From Acidobacteriota bacterium (GTDB lineage Bacteria; Acidobacteriota; Polarisedimenticolia; J045), in contig JAUZRX010000021.1 in NCBI GenBank assembly GCA_030949985.1, forward strand, positions 1 through 64,000: a DNA stretch of 64,000 nucleotides. Reading direction: 5' to 3'. Below are positions 42,850 to 52,914 of the stretch, one piece after another (within the stretch, counting starts at the first letter, position 1; every line of letters starts with the position of its first letter). The translations under genes were made by a program, and so were the position numbers. Below the pieces are notes generated by a model. It did no database searches. It saw nothing but the letters and a program-made list of their open reading frames with translations, and was not told the origin of the DNA.

Positions 42850-43823
42850 CGGGGCTCCTCCAGGACACAGGCCACTTCTCGACCCTCCCCGGCATCGACC
42901 GGAGGCGGGACCGCCCGGCGGCAGCGTTCCTCGGCCAGGGAGCAACGCGGAGCGAAGGCGCAGCCCGGCGGCAACTCGGCCAGGTCCGGCACCTGGCCCG
43001 GGATCGTCGGCAACCGCCCCCGGGGATGCCCGGGGCGCGGCCGGGAGGCGAGCAGGGCCCGGGTGTAAGGGTGAAGGGGGCGGGCGAGCAGCTCGGCGGC
43101 GGGAGCCCGCTCAACGATACGCCCGGCATACATCACCAGAACCCGGGTGCAGATGCGGGCGACCGCTCCGAGATCGTGAGTGATCAGGAGCACGCCACCC
43201 AGCCGACCCTGTTCCACGAGGCCTCGAAAAAGCTCGAGAATGCCGGCTTGCAGCGTGGGATCGATGGCGGTGGTGGGCTCATCGGCGATCAGCACCTTCG
43301 GGCCCGCCGCCAGCGCCATGGCGATCAGGGCCCTTTGCTTCATGCCGCCGGAATACTGGTGTGGATACTCCCTGGCCCGGCGGGCCGGGTCGGGGATGCC
43401 CACCGCCTCGAGCGCCGCTTCGGCCTCGGCCCAGGCCGCCTTGCGCTCCACCTTGCGGTGGGCCCGAATCACGTCGACCACCTGGGCCCCTACGGAAAGC
43501 ACGGGGGAAAACGCCTGACCCGGCTCCTGGGGTACATAGGCCAGGCCGGCACCGCGGTAACGTCGCAGATCCTTTTCCGGAAGGGTGAGCAAGTCCACAC
43601 CTTCCAGTTCGACCCGCCCCGCGACGACCCGGCCCGGCGGGGGCACCAGCCGCAGCAGCGCGAGAGCCGACGCCGATTTTCCGCATCCCGACTCGCCGAC
43701 CAGGCCGACGATCTCCCCTCGGGCCAGGCTGAACGCCAGGTCCTGGGCAGCGCGAACGACCGCGGACCCTCGCGGAAACTCCACGGTCAGGCCGGAAACC
43801 TCGAGCAATGCCGTTCGATCCAT
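42846..43823 (-). CDS. Dipeptide/oligopeptide-type ABC transporter ATPase (DppD/OppD-like)
   Basis: This 325-residue ATP-binding subunit has Walker A GLVGESGCGKSASALALL, YVPQEPGQAFSPVLSVG, the signature YSGGMKQRALIAMALAAGP and Walker B VLIADEPTTAIDPT. The C-terminal extension GCAFAPRCSLAEERC marks the Dpp/Opp class. I chose the ATG at 43823 because the family sequence begins there, although no Shine-Dalgarno site precedes it and an extended -10 box lies only 9 bp upstream. The mRNA may therefore be nearly leaderless. It is coupled to the DppF-like gene. Confidence 0.9.
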   Translation of the reverse strand: MDRTALLEVSGLTVEFPRGSAVVRAAQDLAFSLARGEIVGLVGESGCGKSASALALLRLVPPPGRVVAGRVELEGVDLLTLPEKDLRRYRGAGLAYVPQEPGQAFSPVLSVGAQVVDVIRAHRKVERKAAWAEAEAALEAVGIPDPARRAREYPHQYSGGMKQRALIAMALAAGPKVLIADEPTTAIDPTLQAGILELFRGLVEQGRLGGVLLITHDLGAVARICTRVLVMYAGRIVERAPAAELLARPLHPYTRALLASRPRPGHPRGRLPTIPGQVPDLAELPPGCAFAPRCSLAEERCRRAVPPPVDAGEGREVACVLEEPR

Positions 43824-43831
43824 CGGCAGGG

Positions 43832-43840
43832 AACATATCA
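43832..43840 (-). promoter_or_regulatory. Extended -10 promoter of the ABC ATPase operon
   Basis: Minus-strand TGATATGTT fits the extended -10 form TGn-TATnnT. It lies 8 bases before the ATG, so transcription would start about at the start codon. No -35 box is seen. Confidence 0.4.
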
Positions 43841-44002
43841 CCCCGGAGGGCCCCGTGCCCCGTCGCCGGGCTTCCGCTCCCCGGGGCAGGAAGATCCGAA
43901 CCGGATGTGGCTTTCCCGGCCCTGACGCCCGATCTTGGGCTCGGGGATCGCTCATCCGCGCGACCGGCCCCCGGCCGGCGGGCGGCGGAGGGCATCGAGG
44001 GC

Positions 44003-45436
44003 ATGACCACCCGAAGCCAGGAAAGGGGCCTGCTGGCCGTGATCGCCCCCCGGCTGGAAAGCGCATCCGGCGCCGGCGCCGCGGCCCGGGCCACGGCGCT
44101 GGCGAGTTGCTGGAGTGGGCCCGTGAGCCTGGTCTTGACCGGAGAACAGCAGGATCCGGCCGAGGTCCGGGGCCTGCCCGCCTCCGTGCGCCTGGTGGCG
44201 GCGGATCCCGCCACTCGGGCGGCCCTGGCCGAGCCGGGGCCGGGCACGGTCCCGGCCCTCGACCGGCTCCTGGGCATCGACTCCCGGCGCGGCGGGCAGG
44301 TGGAGGCGATCTACCTGATGGCCGATGACACGCTGCTCTCGCTGCTCCCCCTGGTCGCCGAGGGTCCACGGCGCCCGCCGGTGCAGGTGGAACTCCTGGC
44401 GGAGGCCGGCATTCCCGACAGCCGGCGACTCTGGCCCTGGGCCGAGGGAGTGGTGCTGCCGGACACCGAACGGCTCTACCCCCTGGCCGCCACCACGCCG
44501 GCGTTGCCCGTGCGGGCGGTGCCGGCGGGGCCCCACGAGGCTGCGGTCCGCGGCCTGTCTCACCTGCCCGCCCTGGGTGGGCCGACACGGGCCACGGTGG
44601 TGATTCCGGTGCGAGGCGGTGAAACACGCGTGCTGCGCACCCTCGACTCGGTGATCGAGCACACCCCCGAGTTGCTCGAGGTCATCGTGGTGGACGACGC
44701 CTCCCCCGACGGCAGCCTCGAGTTGCTGGGCCGTCGGGCCCATGACGACCCGCGGATTCGAGTGGTGTCCCACGACACCCAGAGGGGCTTTGCCGCCACC
44801 TGCAACCACGGCCTGGCCCGGGCCCGGGGGGACGTGGTGCTGCTGCTGGGCGCCGATACCGTGGTGACCCGGGACTGGTCCACCCGCCTGATCTCCCATC
44901 TGCGTGAGTACCCCAGGGCGGGAGCAGTGGGCGCCCGGACGAATCTGGCCCCCAATTTCCAGGCGCTGGCCCGGGTCGGCTACGACCCGACCACCCTCGA
45001 GGGCCTCGACACCTTCGCCCGGCGCCTGGCACGGGCCAACGACGGCATCGCCATGCCCGTCTCCCAACTCTGCGGGATCTGCCTGGCCATCCCCCGGCGC
45101 ACCCTGCGCCTGGTGGGCGGCTTCGATCCGCGCTTCTTCCCGGGCTCCTTCGAGGATGAAGACTGGTCGCTGCGGCTACTGAGCAGCCGGCTGATTCCCT
45201 ACCGGGCGGAGGATGTCTTCGTGCATCACGAGGGCGCCACCAGCCTGCCCCTCGAAAGCCGGGGGCTCGACGAGATCCACAAGAGCAACTGGCAACGCTT
45301 CAAGGCCAAGTGGGAACTTCCCGCCGAACTGAGCCTGCAGCAGGGCTACACCCCCGAGCAGCTTCCCACGGGCGACTACGAGCGGGAGAAACTTTTCATC
45401 GCCCCCTGGCAGGCGACCCACCCGGTCCGCTCCTGA
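44003..45436 (+). CDS. Family 2 glycosyltransferase
   Basis: This 477-residue protein has a novel-looking Ala-rich N-terminal region (about 1-185) followed by a GT-A fold GT2 domain. The domain shows RATVVIPVRGGETRVLRTLD, EVIVVDDASPDGSLELL, HDTQRGFAATCNHGLARARG, a DxD-like LLLGADTVV, and FFPGSFEDEDWSLRL with the catalytic-base ED. The ATG at 44003 was chosen because an upstream GGAGG is present and the preceding 65 residues are shadow. It is divergent from the ABC genes. Donor and acceptor are unknown; family-2 enzymes of this type often act on cell-surface glycans. Confidence 0.82.
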   Translation: MTTRSQERGLLAVIAPRLESASGAGAAARATALASCWSGPVSLVLTGEQQDPAEVRGLPASVRLVAADPATRAALAEPGPGTVPALDRLLGIDSRRGGQVEAIYLMADDTLLSLLPLVAEGPRRPPVQVELLAEAGIPDSRRLWPWAEGVVLPDTERLYPLAATTPALPVRAVPAGPHEAAVRGLSHLPALGGPTRATVVIPVRGGETRVLRTLDSVIEHTPELLEVIVVDDASPDGSLELLGRRAHDDPRIRVVSHDTQRGFAATCNHGLARARGDVVLLLGADTVVTRDWSTRLISHLREYPRAGAVGARTNLAPNFQALARVGYDPTTLEGLDTFARRLARANDGIAMPVSQLCGICLAIPRRTLRLVGGFDPRFFPGSFEDEDWSLRLLSSRLIPYRAEDVFVHHEGATSLPLESRGLDEIHKSNWQRFKAKWELPAELSLQQGYTPEQLPTGDYEREKLFIAPWQATHPVRS

Positions 45437-45451
45437 AACCTTCCGCCCGAT

Positions 45452-45480
45452 TTGACGCGGCCTGCGCGACCAAGCACAGT
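45452..45480 (+). promoter_or_regulatory. Candidate promoter of the CopD-like gene
   Basis: TTGACG and CACAGT are separated by 17 bases, 44 bp before the ATG. The -10 box is poor, so this is tentative. Confidence 0.35.
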
Positions 45481-45524
45481 AGGCTCCCGAAACGATCCAC
45501 TCGCGGATCCAGGAAGGCGGAATC

Positions 45525-45989
45525 ATGGAACTGGGTATTCTCCTGCTGCTGCACGCCCTGGCCTCGGCGGTGTGGGTGGGCGGCATGTTCTTTTCGATGA
45601 TCGCCCTGCGACCGGCTGCGGCCACCCTGGCGGACCCCGCTGTGCGGAACCGACTCTGGCTCACGGCGCTCTCCCGCTTTTTCACATGGACCTGGATAGC
45701 CGTCATCGTGCTGCTGGCCACGGGCTTCCGGATGATCCTGGCCTTCTACGGGGGCATGAAGGGGCTGGCCCTGCACATCAACCTGATGATGACCCTGGGC
45801 CTGCTGATGGCGCTGATCTTCGCCTATCTCTTCTTCGTGCCTTTCGGCCGCTTTCGTCGCGCCGCCGACGCCTCGGACCCCGCCGAAGCCGACAGGGCCT
45901 TGCGCCAGATCCGGCTGCTGGTGATGGTCAACCTGCACCTCGGCTTTCTCGCCGTGATCCTTGGCGCGGGCGGGCGACACATGTTCTGA
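45525..45989 (+). CDS. Small CopD-like four-helix membrane protein
   Basis: This 154-residue protein has four predicted membrane helices. The first carries LLLHALASAVWVGGMFFSM with a histidine in the place where CopD-like and related heme/copper-linked proteins keep one. The last has MVNLHLGFLAVILGAGGRHMF with two more histidines, and ALHINLMMTLGLL adds another. The intramembrane histidines suggest metal or heme binding. Function is not known; the call is family-level. Confidence 0.7.
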   Translation: MELGILLLLHALASAVWVGGMFFSMIALRPAAATLADPAVRNRLWLTALSRFFTWTWIAVIVLLATGFRMILAFYGGMKGLALHINLMMTLGLLMALIFAYLFFVPFGRFRRAADASDPAEADRALRQIRLLVMVNLHLGFLAVILGAGGRHMF

Positions 45990-46071
45990 CGCAAGCAAGC
46001 TCCGCCCCGGGGCTCCCCGCCCAAGGCGCGAGGGGCGACCGGATGTGCGCCGTCGTCGCGTCCACCCGGAC

Positions 46072-47270
<1,199 letters not shown>

Positions 47271-47274
<4 letters not shown>

Positions 47275-48932
47275 CCTGGCCTCCTGCCGGGCCGGCGATG
47301 CTGCAGCAACAGTCGCCGGTGAGGGGAACGGGACTCGCCCACGGCGGTGACGTAAACCGCGGGGGAATCGGTGACGGGGCACTCGGCCTGGCAAATGCCG
47401 CAGCCGATGCACAGGTCGGGCACCATGAAGGGCTTGTTGAGCAGGACGATCCGCCCAAAGACGTCCTTGACCTCCTCGTCGACGGTCTGAATCGCCTTGG
47501 GAGAAACCGGACAGACCTCCTCGCAGACCACGCAGGGGATCTCCATGGCGTGGGGCAGACAGCGCCCCCTGTCGAAGAAGGCGGTTCCCAGGCGAATCGG
47601 CCCCTGCTCGACGTATGCCCCCTTGCCCAGCTTTTCTTCCACGGTGATGCGGCGGATCGCTCCGGTCGGGCAGACCTCGCTGCAAAGGGCGCACTTGAGC
47701 TGGCAGTGGGCGATGTTGAAATTCATCACCGGGGTCCACAGGCCCTCGACGCCGGCCTCGGCGAAGGTCGCGGGCTGGAGCACATTGGTCGGGCAGACGT
47801 TGATGCACTGATCGCACTTGATGCACTTTTCGAGAAAGAGGCTCTCTTCCACCGAACCCGGCGGCCGGATCAGCGCGGGAGAATAGTTGCGATCGTCGTC
47901 GACCCCGTGGCTGCGCAGGAAGGGATAGGCCAGCAGGCCGAGAATCGACGAGAAGACCACCTGCCGCCTGCCGATCTCCGGCCCGGGACGCACCTGCTTG
48001 GCGTCCAGCCGAAGCATCGAGAAGCGCAGCGCATCCTCGGGACAATCATCCAGGCAGTTCATGCAGGCAAAGCATTCGCTCAGGCGCAGCTCCGCCTGGG
48101 GATCGGCGGCGCCTTCGCAGCGGGACATGCAGACGTTGCAGTCGGTGCAGCGATGCACGTCCCGATCGATACGAAACAGGGCGAAGCGTGCGGTGACGCC
48201 CAGCAACGCGCCGAGGGGACACAGGACCCGGCAAAAGAACCGGGGAACGACCACGTTCAGGCCCACCAGGCCGACGAGCAACAGCCCGATCCAGAACGAA
48301 CCGACGAAGATGCGCCGCTCACTTCCCGGCGCGAACTTCAGGTGATCGAGCAGGGACGCCTCCAGGCCGAAGCCGCCGAGAAAACGGGTGATGCCATCGA
48401 GCAAGATGTCGGAGGCCGGGGCGAGGGCCGTGGCGAAGGTGCGATACATCAGGCAGATCGGATCGAGCAGGCCGATCTGCAGCGCCCCCAGGGCCGCCAG
48501 AATGAGGAAGACCAGCAGCAAGGCGTACTTCAGGTAGTAGATCGATCGGTAGCGATTGGAATGCCAGCGTTCCTTGTTTTTGCGCACGTTGAACAGCCAG
48601 CCGACGAACTGGTGCAGTGTGCCGTAAGGGCATATCCAGTTGCAGAACACGCGGCCGAACAGCAAGGTCAGCGCCACCACCACCAGGGCCCAGGGCAAAA
48701 AGCGGTAGAGAAAACCGGTCGACAGCACCGTGGACAACGCGACCAGCGGGTCCATCTCGAGCAATCGCGAAACCGGGTAGCCTCCCAAGCGGCTGGTCCA
48801 GGTGGCCCACACCGCCATCACGAAGGCCAGGAAGAAGAAGGCCTGGGAGACGATCCGCACGTTGGTCAGGCGCAGCAGGCGACGGACGGGCGGCGCCGGC
48901 TGGTAGACCGGCAGGCGGGGCAGATCGCTCAT
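47271..48932 (-). CDS. NapH/RdxA-like membrane polyferredoxin
   Basis: This 553-residue protein has about five membrane helices in the first 280 residues, with two CxxxCP motifs at their ends ([14 protein letters not shown] and [13 protein letters not shown]) as in NapH. A soluble half follows with many 4Fe-4S sites: [64 protein letters not shown] and [13 protein letters not shown]. It should carry electrons across the inner membrane. The final 20 or so residues are Arg-rich and unlike the rest. It overlaps both neighbouring genes by 4 bp. Confidence 0.9.
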
Positions 48933-49972
48933 GCGATCTCCCTCAGCCTGCCCGCCGCGTCGATGCGCCCGGTGCCCTTCTCTTCGGCCTTGCGCAGGTA
49001 GGCCGGGAGTTCGTCGTCCCGCTCGAGCAGGTGGCGGTAGCTCCAGGCGTCGACGGCCACGGGATCGACCCCGACCACCACGGCATGCCCCGGCTTGACG
49101 TTGGAGGGGTCTCCCCCCGTGGGACCGTTTTTCATCAGCACGCGGCTGCCGTCGACGATGGTCAGGGTCGGTCGCATCATCAGGGCCAGGTCCGAGACGA
49201 TCTCGTGGATATCCTGATGAAACTGGTTGCGCCGGCCGCCGAGCAGTCCATACCAGTTCTTGATACCCAGCGAGGCCTGGCAGAGATTGTGATCCTTGGC
49301 GGGCGCCACGCCGATGACCTTGTCCACGTTGGTCAGGGGGCGATAGAGCACGGGCCAGCTTTCGATCAACCGCGCCCCCGGAGTGGCGAGGGTGCGGAAA
49401 GCATTGGAATCCGGGAGGTAGATGCGCCCCCCGGCCCGCTCCACCACCCGACGGATACCGCTCTTGGCAAAGCAGTCGGCCGGCGACTCGATGGGATTGT
49501 CGGCTACCCGCACCTCCTGGGCCCGGCACTCCACCAGCAGGCGGCGTACCAGCTCCCCGAGAATCTCGGGGTGGGTCGTGGCCCCCAGGTTGGGCGAACG
49601 ATCGAAGGCCACGTTGGGCTTGACCAGGACGATCTCGCCGGGCTCGATGTAGTGGCGCAGGCCGCCGACCGCGTCCAGGGCCTTGTCCAGGCGCTCGGCC
49701 ACGCTCGACCCGTAGCCCACGGCCACCTCCGCGGAGCCGGCCGGGGGAGGCACCCGGTAGTCGCCCAGGCGCATCGGCCTTTCCGCGGGCACCGATCGCA
49801 GACCGCTGCCATCGCGCAGGGACAGGGGCCAGTTCTCGGGAGCCAGGGCCAGGTACGCGACACCGCCGCCGAAACCGACGGTGGCCAGCAGACGCCGGGC
49901 AAATTCCCGTCGGCCCAGGATCTGCTTCCGGTACTCGGGATGTTGGAGGGGCTTGTCTCGCCTAGTCGCCAC
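48929..49972 (-). CDS. DUF362-domain protein with Tat-like signal
   Basis: This 347-residue protein begins at a GTG inside the end of the DUF6599 gene. It has a twin-arginine-like export signal ([20 protein letters not shown], about 19-38). The DUF362 domain is recognised by [60 protein letters not shown] and the end segment [17 protein letters not shown]. The family has no settled biochemical function, and its members often neighbour ferredoxins. No ferredoxin module is fused here. Overlap with both neighbours implies coupled expression. Confidence 0.85.
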   Translation of the reverse strand: MATRRDKPLQHPEYRKQILGRREFARRLLATVGFGGGVAYLALAPENWPLSLRDGSGLRSVPAERPMRLGDYRVPPPAGSAEVAVGYGSSVAERLDKALDAVGGLRHYIEPGEIVLVKPNVAFDRSPNLGATTHPEILGELVRRLLVECRAQEVRVADNPIESPADCFAKSGIRRVVERAGGRIYLPDSNAFRTLATPGARLIESWPVLYRPLTNVDKVIGVAPAKDHNLCQASLGIKNWYGLLGGRRNQFHQDIHEIVSDLALMMRPTLTIVDGSRVLMKNGPTGGDPSNVKPGHAVVVGVDPVAVDAWSYRHLLERDDELPAYLRKAEEKGTGRIDAAGRLREIA

Positions 49973-51119
49973 CGGCAGCCTCCTGCATCCGCGCCAGCAG
50001 GGCGCGTGCGACGGCTCGATCCGCCGCGTGCTCGACACCGTAGAGTCGCGCCCCATCCCGGGCCAGGGCGAAGACCGTGCCCAGATAACGATGGCGGAGC
50101 AGGATGTCCTCCCCCGCCTGCTCGATCGGCTCGTACTCGGCGAGCTGCTCGGCCACCAGGCGCCGGTAGAGCGCCTCGGCCCGACCCGCGTCACGCGCCT
50201 GGTGAACGAAGATCCGCGCATCGCGACCGGCGCCGAGCTTCTCGAGCCCCGAGGCAAACCAGAAGTCCTCGAGAAAGTCATACTGAAAGACGTTCTCTTT
50301 CTGGTAGGAGACCGCCTCGAAAGGCAGGCCGAGGCGCCCGGTGAAAAACTCGACGATCTTCCCGTCCGGCTCCTGCCCGGACCGATCCACTTCGGCGAGC
50401 AGGCGGAGGACCTGCCGGGTCTTGGCCTCCACCAGGGGCCCGGGGGCGCTGGCCGCGATCCGGAAAAACAGGCCGCCACGCATGCCCAGCGCGCCCACGG
50501 AGGTCCGGGTGTAATGCACGCCCTGTTCGGAGAGCACCGGGGCGTCGGCGTTCCGTTGGCGGGCAAAGAGTCCCAGGGCATGGGCCGGCCGGCCCTGGTC
50601 GTAGAGTTCGATGGTCAGGAAGAGGGGACCGCGGGCCAGGGTCAAGTAGGTCAACCGGCGGAAATCGAAGGCCAGGTACTGCTCGGCGGCCCCGTTGATC
50701 TTCACGTAGAGATTCTCGGGAGTGTAGGTCTCCACCCGGCCATCGAGAGTCCAGCCACCTTCGAGCAGGGACGGGGGGAAGGGCCCGAGATCCACCGTGG
50801 GGGCCGCCGGAGTACCCGGGTCGACCCAGCGCCGGACAGGGCGCCGGTAGAGGGTGTCCGCCACACTCCCCTGCTGGAGGGTCTCGAAAGCGATGTCCCT
50901 CTCCGCCGGGTCGTAGGCCTCGGCGCGGGTCAGGATCCAGGCTCCGAAGACCAGCAGCGCCAACAGGGTCAGGCCACCGGCCATCGCCTCGGCACGGGTG
51001 ATCCGCCGCCGGAGGAGACGACGGGGGATGGGGTTGAAGACCCGCTGGGACTGGTCACGAGAAACCACGTCGATACCCGCAGCGGATTGTACCCGCAGTC
51101 GGTCGGCAAAGTCCGCCAC
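49962..51119 (-). CDS. DUF6599-like membrane-anchored protein
   Basis: This 385-residue protein has one membrane helix (about 43-63, AEAMAGGLTLLALLVFGAWI) and an extracytoplasmic domain with ENLYVKINGAAEQYLAFDFR, YDQGRPAHALGLFARQRNAD and GGLFFRIAAS. This matches the DUF6599 family, usually found beside DUF362 and polyferredoxin genes. It is the first gene of the redox operon. The GTG at 51119 is tentative: a promoter-like TTGAGC-N16-TAAAAA ends only 3 bp upstream, so translation could start later, for example nearer the membrane helix. Confidence 0.75.
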   Translation of the reverse strand: MADFADRLRVQSAAGIDVVSRDQSQRVFNPIPRRLLRRRITRAEAMAGGLTLLALLVFGAWILTRAEAYDPAERDIAFETLQQGSVADTLYRRPVRRWVDPGTPAAPTVDLGPFPPSLLEGGWTLDGRVETYTPENLYVKINGAAEQYLAFDFRRLTYLTLARGPLFLTIELYDQGRPAHALGLFARQRNADAPVLSEQGVHYTRTSVGALGMRGGLFFRIAASAPGPLVEAKTRQVLRLLAEVDRSGQEPDGKIVEFFTGRLGLPFEAVSYQKENVFQYDFLEDFWFASGLEKLGAGRDARIFVHQARDAGRAEALYRRLVAEQLAEYEPIEQAGEDILLRHRYLGTVFALARDGARLYGVEHAADRAVARALLARMQEAAGGD

Positions 51120-51172
51120 CGATTTTTACTTCCAGGAAAATCAGGCTCAAGGTCAGGAGCGAACAACCCGAA

Positions 51173-51200
51173 AAGACATCGGGAGAAAGGGGAGTAGAAT
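51173..51200 (+). promoter_or_regulatory. Promoter of the NhaD-like gene
   Basis: AAGACA and TAGAAT with a 16-base spacer lie 63 bp upstream of the ATG at 51264, in a locally A-rich stretch. Confidence 0.5.
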
Positions 51201-51263
51201 CCGACTCCCGATTCCGGCCCCCACCGCGGGTCGTTCCGCCCGGGGCCGGAGGAGACGTCAACA

Positions 51264-52781
51264 ATGAGCTTGAGAAGACTCAGCCGGTTGTTCCTGGTCA
51301 GCGTCCTGGTCTTGCTCGTTTGCGGTGCCGCGGGGCTCGCGCTGGGCCAGGAATCTTCCCATACCGGGCCGCCCGCCCACAGCCAAGAAGCCGCCGCCCT
51401 GCACGGAGGGGCCGAGCATGCGTCGGCGCAGTCCGAGCATCTGGGCGCGGAACTGGCGCTCTGGTGGGTCGTACCCTTCGCCGGAATCCTGCTTTCGATC
51501 GCCGTGTTCCCATTGCTGGCCACGGCTTTCTGGCATCACCACTATCCCAAGGTGGCGGCCTTCTGGGCCCTGCTGCTGGCCATCCCCTTCCTGGTGGCCT
51601 ACGGACACGAGGCCCTGCACGCCATCGTCCATATCTACCTGATCGACTACATCCCCTTCATCATCCTGCTCTGGGGCCTGTTCACCGTGGCCGGCGGCAT
51701 CGTCGTACGGGGCTCTTTGCGCGGCCGACCGGCGGTCAATACCACCATGCTGGCCATCGGTACGTTGATCGCCTCCTGGGTCGGGACCACCGGCGCGGCG
51801 ATGGTGATGATCCGGCCGGTGTTGCGGGCCAACGCCAGCCGACGCCACAAGGTGCACACGGTCATCTTCTTCATCTTTCTCGTCGCCAATATCGGCGGTT
51901 CCCTGACCCCCCTGGGTGATCCGCCGCTCTTCCTCGGCTTTCTCCACTCGGTGCCCTTCTTCTGGACCTTCAAGCTCGCCCTGCCCATGGCGGTGGTCTC
52001 GGTCCTGCTGCTGGCGACCTACTTCGCCATCGACACGGTGCTGGCCCGCAAGGAAGATCCCGCGACCCTCGAACATTCGGGAGAGCGGCGGAAGTTCGCC
52101 ATCGCCGGCGCTCACAATTTCCTCTTCCTCGCCGGCATCGTCGGCCTGGTGCTGATGAGCGGCGTGTGGAAGCCGGGCCACCTGAGCGTGATGGGTATCG
52201 AGGTGGGCCTGCAGAACCTGGCCCGGGACGTGGGGATCATCGTCATGGGCCTGCTCTCCCTGTGGACCACCCGCCGGGAACTGCGCCGCGAGAACGAGTT
52301 CTCCTGGGAACCGATTCTCGAAGTAGCCTATCTCTTCGCCGGCATCTTCATGACCATCATCCCGGCCCTCGAAATCCTCAAGGCCGGCGAGCATGGCGCC
52401 CTGGCGGGCCTGATCCGCTCGGTGAACGAACCCTGGCACTACTTCTGGATCACCGGTGGGCTTTCGAGTTTCCTCGACAACGCGCCGACCTACCTGACCT
52501 TCTTCAACACGGCCCTGGGTAAGTTCTATCCCGGCGTGGTGGAGGCCGAGGCCGTGCGCCAGTTGATCGCCAACAACGAGATCTTCCTCGAGGCCATCGC
52601 CTCCGGAGCCGTGTTCATGGGGGCCTGCACCTACATCGGCAACGCGCCCAACTTCATGGTCAAGTCGATCGCCGAGCAGGCCGGCATCCAGATGCCTTCC
52701 TTCTTCGGCTACATCTTCCGCTGGACCCTGCCGATCCTGATCCCCACCTTCCTGGTGGTGACCTTCCTCTTCTTCCTCTGA
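51264..52781 (+). CDS. nhaD: NhaD-like sodium/proton antiporter
   Basis: This 505-residue protein has an export-type N-terminus followed by a His/Glu-rich segment (about 30-58) and about twelve membrane helices of the ion-transporter (ArsB/NhaD) superfamily. NhaD-like features are IASWVGTTGAAMVMIRPVLR, VANIGGSLTPLGDPPLFLGF, GGLSSFLDNAPTYLTFFNTA and GACTYIGNAPNFMVKSIAEQ. Such proteins exchange Na+ for H+ across the inner membrane. GGAGG precedes the ATG. It is divergent from the redox operon. Exact ion specificity cannot be read here. Confidence 0.86.
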   Translation: MSLRRLSRLFLVSVLVLLVCGAAGLALGQESSHTGPPAHSQEAAALHGGAEHASAQSEHLGAELALWWVVPFAGILLSIAVFPLLATAFWHHHYPKVAAFWALLLAIPFLVAYGHEALHAIVHIYLIDYIPFIILLWGLFTVAGGIVVRGSLRGRPAVNTTMLAIGTLIASWVGTTGAAMVMIRPVLRANASRRHKVHTVIFFIFLVANIGGSLTPLGDPPLFLGFLHSVPFFWTFKLALPMAVVSVLLLATYFAIDTVLARKEDPATLEHSGERRKFAIAGAHNFLFLAGIVGLVLMSGVWKPGHLSVMGIEVGLQNLARDVGIIVMGLLSLWTTRRELRRENEFSWEPILEVAYLFAGIFMTIIPALEILKAGEHGALAGLIRSVNEPWHYFWITGGLSSFLDNAPTYLTFFNTALGKFYPGVVEAEAVRQLIANNEIFLEAIASGAVFMGACTYIGNAPNFMVKSIAEQAGIQMPSFFGYIFRWTLPILIPTFLVVTFLFFL

Positions 52782-52901
52782 TGATCCCGGCTCCCGGACT
52801 GCAGGGAAAAGGCGGAGAGCCGCAATGACGAGGAAAAGGCGCGGAGACGGGCACCAACCCTGACCTCGCAGGAGAGCACGGGCGCCGGGCGGAATCCGGG
52901 C

Positions 52902-52907
52902 TACCAT
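52902..52907 (+). promoter_or_regulatory. Possible -10 box for a leaderless trmFO transcript
   Basis: TACCAT lies 7 bases before the trmFO ATG, which lacks a Shine-Dalgarno site. This is the spacing expected for leaderless mRNAs. No -35 box is visible. Confidence 0.35.
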
Positions 52908-52914
52908 CGCAGCC

